Shown here: piece after piece, positions 63,131 through 64,000 of the stretch
Numbering within the stretch: the stretch's first letter is position 1
How the letters are laid out: every line of letters starts with the position of its first letter
DNA from: Sisyra terminalis
Lineage: Eukaryota > Arthropoda > Insecta > Neuroptera > Sisyridae
Assembly (NCBI GenBank): GCA_958496175.1
Contig: OY292276.1
Location: forward strand, 56,123,080 to 56,187,079
Reading direction: 5' to 3'
Length of the DNA: 64,000 bases
The notes under the pieces: generated by a model
The model's database searches: none
Told to the model about the DNA's origin: nothing
What the model saw: the letters and a program-made list of their open reading frames with translations, nothing else
Position numbers and translations under genes: made by a program

Positions 63131-64000
63131 AAACACCCAATTTATGTCGAAATTTGTTGTATACATTGACAACTCCTTAACTTCCCGTTTTGATTTCTCG
63201 CCCTTATATCCCGTTTAAACAAAATATTTTGTTTTGGCACCGTTAAGGATGATTCAACAAATAATTTTAAGCAATTTTTCAGGTAATAAAAAAATCCTTT
63301 ATATCCTTTTTTAACTGGTGAAAATTGTCCTTTTTGAAACTTTAAAATGCAATTGTTAGTGCCCGGTAATACACAGGACGAAAATTTTTTCATAGTACAA
63401 TTCACTAGAGGTCCTTAATTGATAATCCGTTGAGAAATCTAGACCTCATAATGAAAAGTCACCCCCTTAAAATCACCCAATTTATGTCGAAATTTGTCGC
63501 AAAGATTTTCAACTCCCTAACTTCCCGTTTTGATTTCTCGCCCTTATATCCCGTTTAAACAAAATATTTTGCTTTAGCAATGTTAAGGATGAATCAACAA
63601 ATAATATTTAACTGTTTTCCAGCGAATTAGACAATCCTTTATATCCTTTTTTAACTGGTGAAAATTGTCCTTTTTGAAACTTTAAAATGCAATTGTTAGT
63701 GCCCGGTAATACACAGGACGAAAATTTTTTCACAATACAATTCACTTGAGGTCCTAAATTGATAATCTGCTGAGAAAACTAGACCTCATAATGAAAAGTC
63801 ACCCCCTTAAAATCACCCAATTTATGTCGATATTTGTCGCAAAGATTTTCAACTCCTGAACTTCCCGTTTTGATTTCTCGCCCTTATATCCCGTTTAAAC
63901 AAAATATTTGTTTTGGCACCGTTAAGGATAATTCAACAAATAATTTTAAGCAATTTTTCAGGTAATAAAAAAATCCTTTATATCCTTTTTTAACTGGTGA
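63131..64000. repeat. Partial third copy of the 7-monomer unit, cut by the window end
   Basis: After an A-like monomer starting about 63139, the sequence from about 63390 matches 61350-61960 with an offset of 2039 bp (6 monomers), including CTTGAGGTCC and AAATATTTGTTTTGGCACC with GGATAATTCAAC at 63878. The array continues beyond the window. Confidence 0.75.

Larger units (their letters stand above)
16267..64000. repeat. ~340 bp satellite array, about 140 monomers, runs off the window
   Basis: A single head-to-tail tandem array fills the rest of the window. Monomer starts taken at AATTTATGTCG fall at 17238, 17577, 17917, 18257 and so on, giving 339-340 bp. Constant landmarks in each monomer are CCCGTTTAAACAAAATATTT, GGATGA(A/T)TCAACAAATAAT, AATCCTTTATATCC, GTTAGTGCCCGGTAAT, TGATAATCCGTTGAG and AAAGTCACCCCCTTAAAATC. 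Two main subtypes exist. Type A has GGCACCGTTAAGG and CAGGGAATAAAACAATCC; type B has AGCAATGTTAAGG and CCAGCGAATTAGACAATCC. Later subfamilies are mosaics of these. No other element interrupts the array. Confidence 0.97.

Noticed and set aside
17241..63405. Dozens of 66-100 codon minus-strand frames as separate genes
   Set aside because: They are the same frame in successive satellite monomers. A fixed one-base deletion changes the end in a large subfamily, and B-type monomers have a mid-frame stop. No promoter or splice context is visible, so I treat them as repeat sequence.
16267..64000. CRISPR array
   Set aside because: The repeats are 340 bp, directly adjacent and without unique spacers, in a eukaryotic context with no cas genes.
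17500..64000. Conserved RNA hairpin from GAGGTC and GACCTC in each monomer
   Set aside because: Variants such as GAGGGCC with GACCCCA and ATGTCC with GACCTC do not keep the pairing, so there is no compensatory change to support a selected structure.

Overview
This window looks like eukaryotic nuclear DNA, most likely from an insect or another arthropod. It is strongly AT-rich and has no operons and no intact gene that I can recognise. It carries decayed copies of typical animal transposons: piggyBac, hAT, and a non-LTR element with a jockey/R1-type RNase H end. The species cannot be fixed from the sequence. The window reads as a satellite-rich heterochromatic or boundary region: a TE-rich stretch of about 13 kb between two unrelated complex satellites.

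Layout. (1) About 1-2600 is an old, diverged satellite of ~370 bp monomers arranged as a 3-monomer higher-order repeat of ~1.1 kb. (2) 2601-3590 is unrecognised and contains one slightly GC-richer open frame. (3) 3597-5840 is a composite repeat: two ~225 bp direct repeats flank a 1.25 kb foldback with ~590 bp inverted arms, and the right direct repeat is split by a 5'-truncated non-LTR retrotransposon tail. (4) 5841-8088 shows nothing recognisable apart from short hairpins and a GGT microsatellite. (5) 8089-8241 is a small MITE-like element. (6) 8594-10012 is a deleted piggyBac element bounded by TTAA on both sides, with the C-terminal half of a transposase on the minus strand. (7) 10374-10957 is an RNase H-end remnant of a jockey-like retrotransposon. 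A 711 bp hAT element (10966-11676), with an 8 bp target duplication and a broken hAT dimerisation domain, sits at the edge of that remnant. (8) 13704 to about 14400 is a second, older hAT relic whose right part is tandemly duplicated to about 14909. (9) 15131-16266 is unrecognised transition sequence.

(10) From about 16267 to the end of the window (~47.7 kb) runs one uninterrupted head-to-tail array of a ~340 bp satellite, about 140 monomers. The left edge holds two to three highly diverged monomers. Inside, the array is a patchwork of higher-order repeats of changing size: 2-, 4-, 5- and 7-monomer blocks on the left, a 10-monomer (3395 bp) unit near 34-41 kb, a 14-monomer (4759 bp) unit near 46.8-56.3 kb and a 7-monomer (2378 bp) unit near 57.4-62.2 kb. 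Private variants show that some blocks were copied over about 20-24 kb. Many monomers carry a minus-strand open frame of 75-100 codons. I regard it as a by-product of repeat homogenisation, because single-base indels fixed in some subfamilies shift it.

Nothing here forms a working pathway. The interest lies in the satellite architecture and in a dated series of nested insertions.
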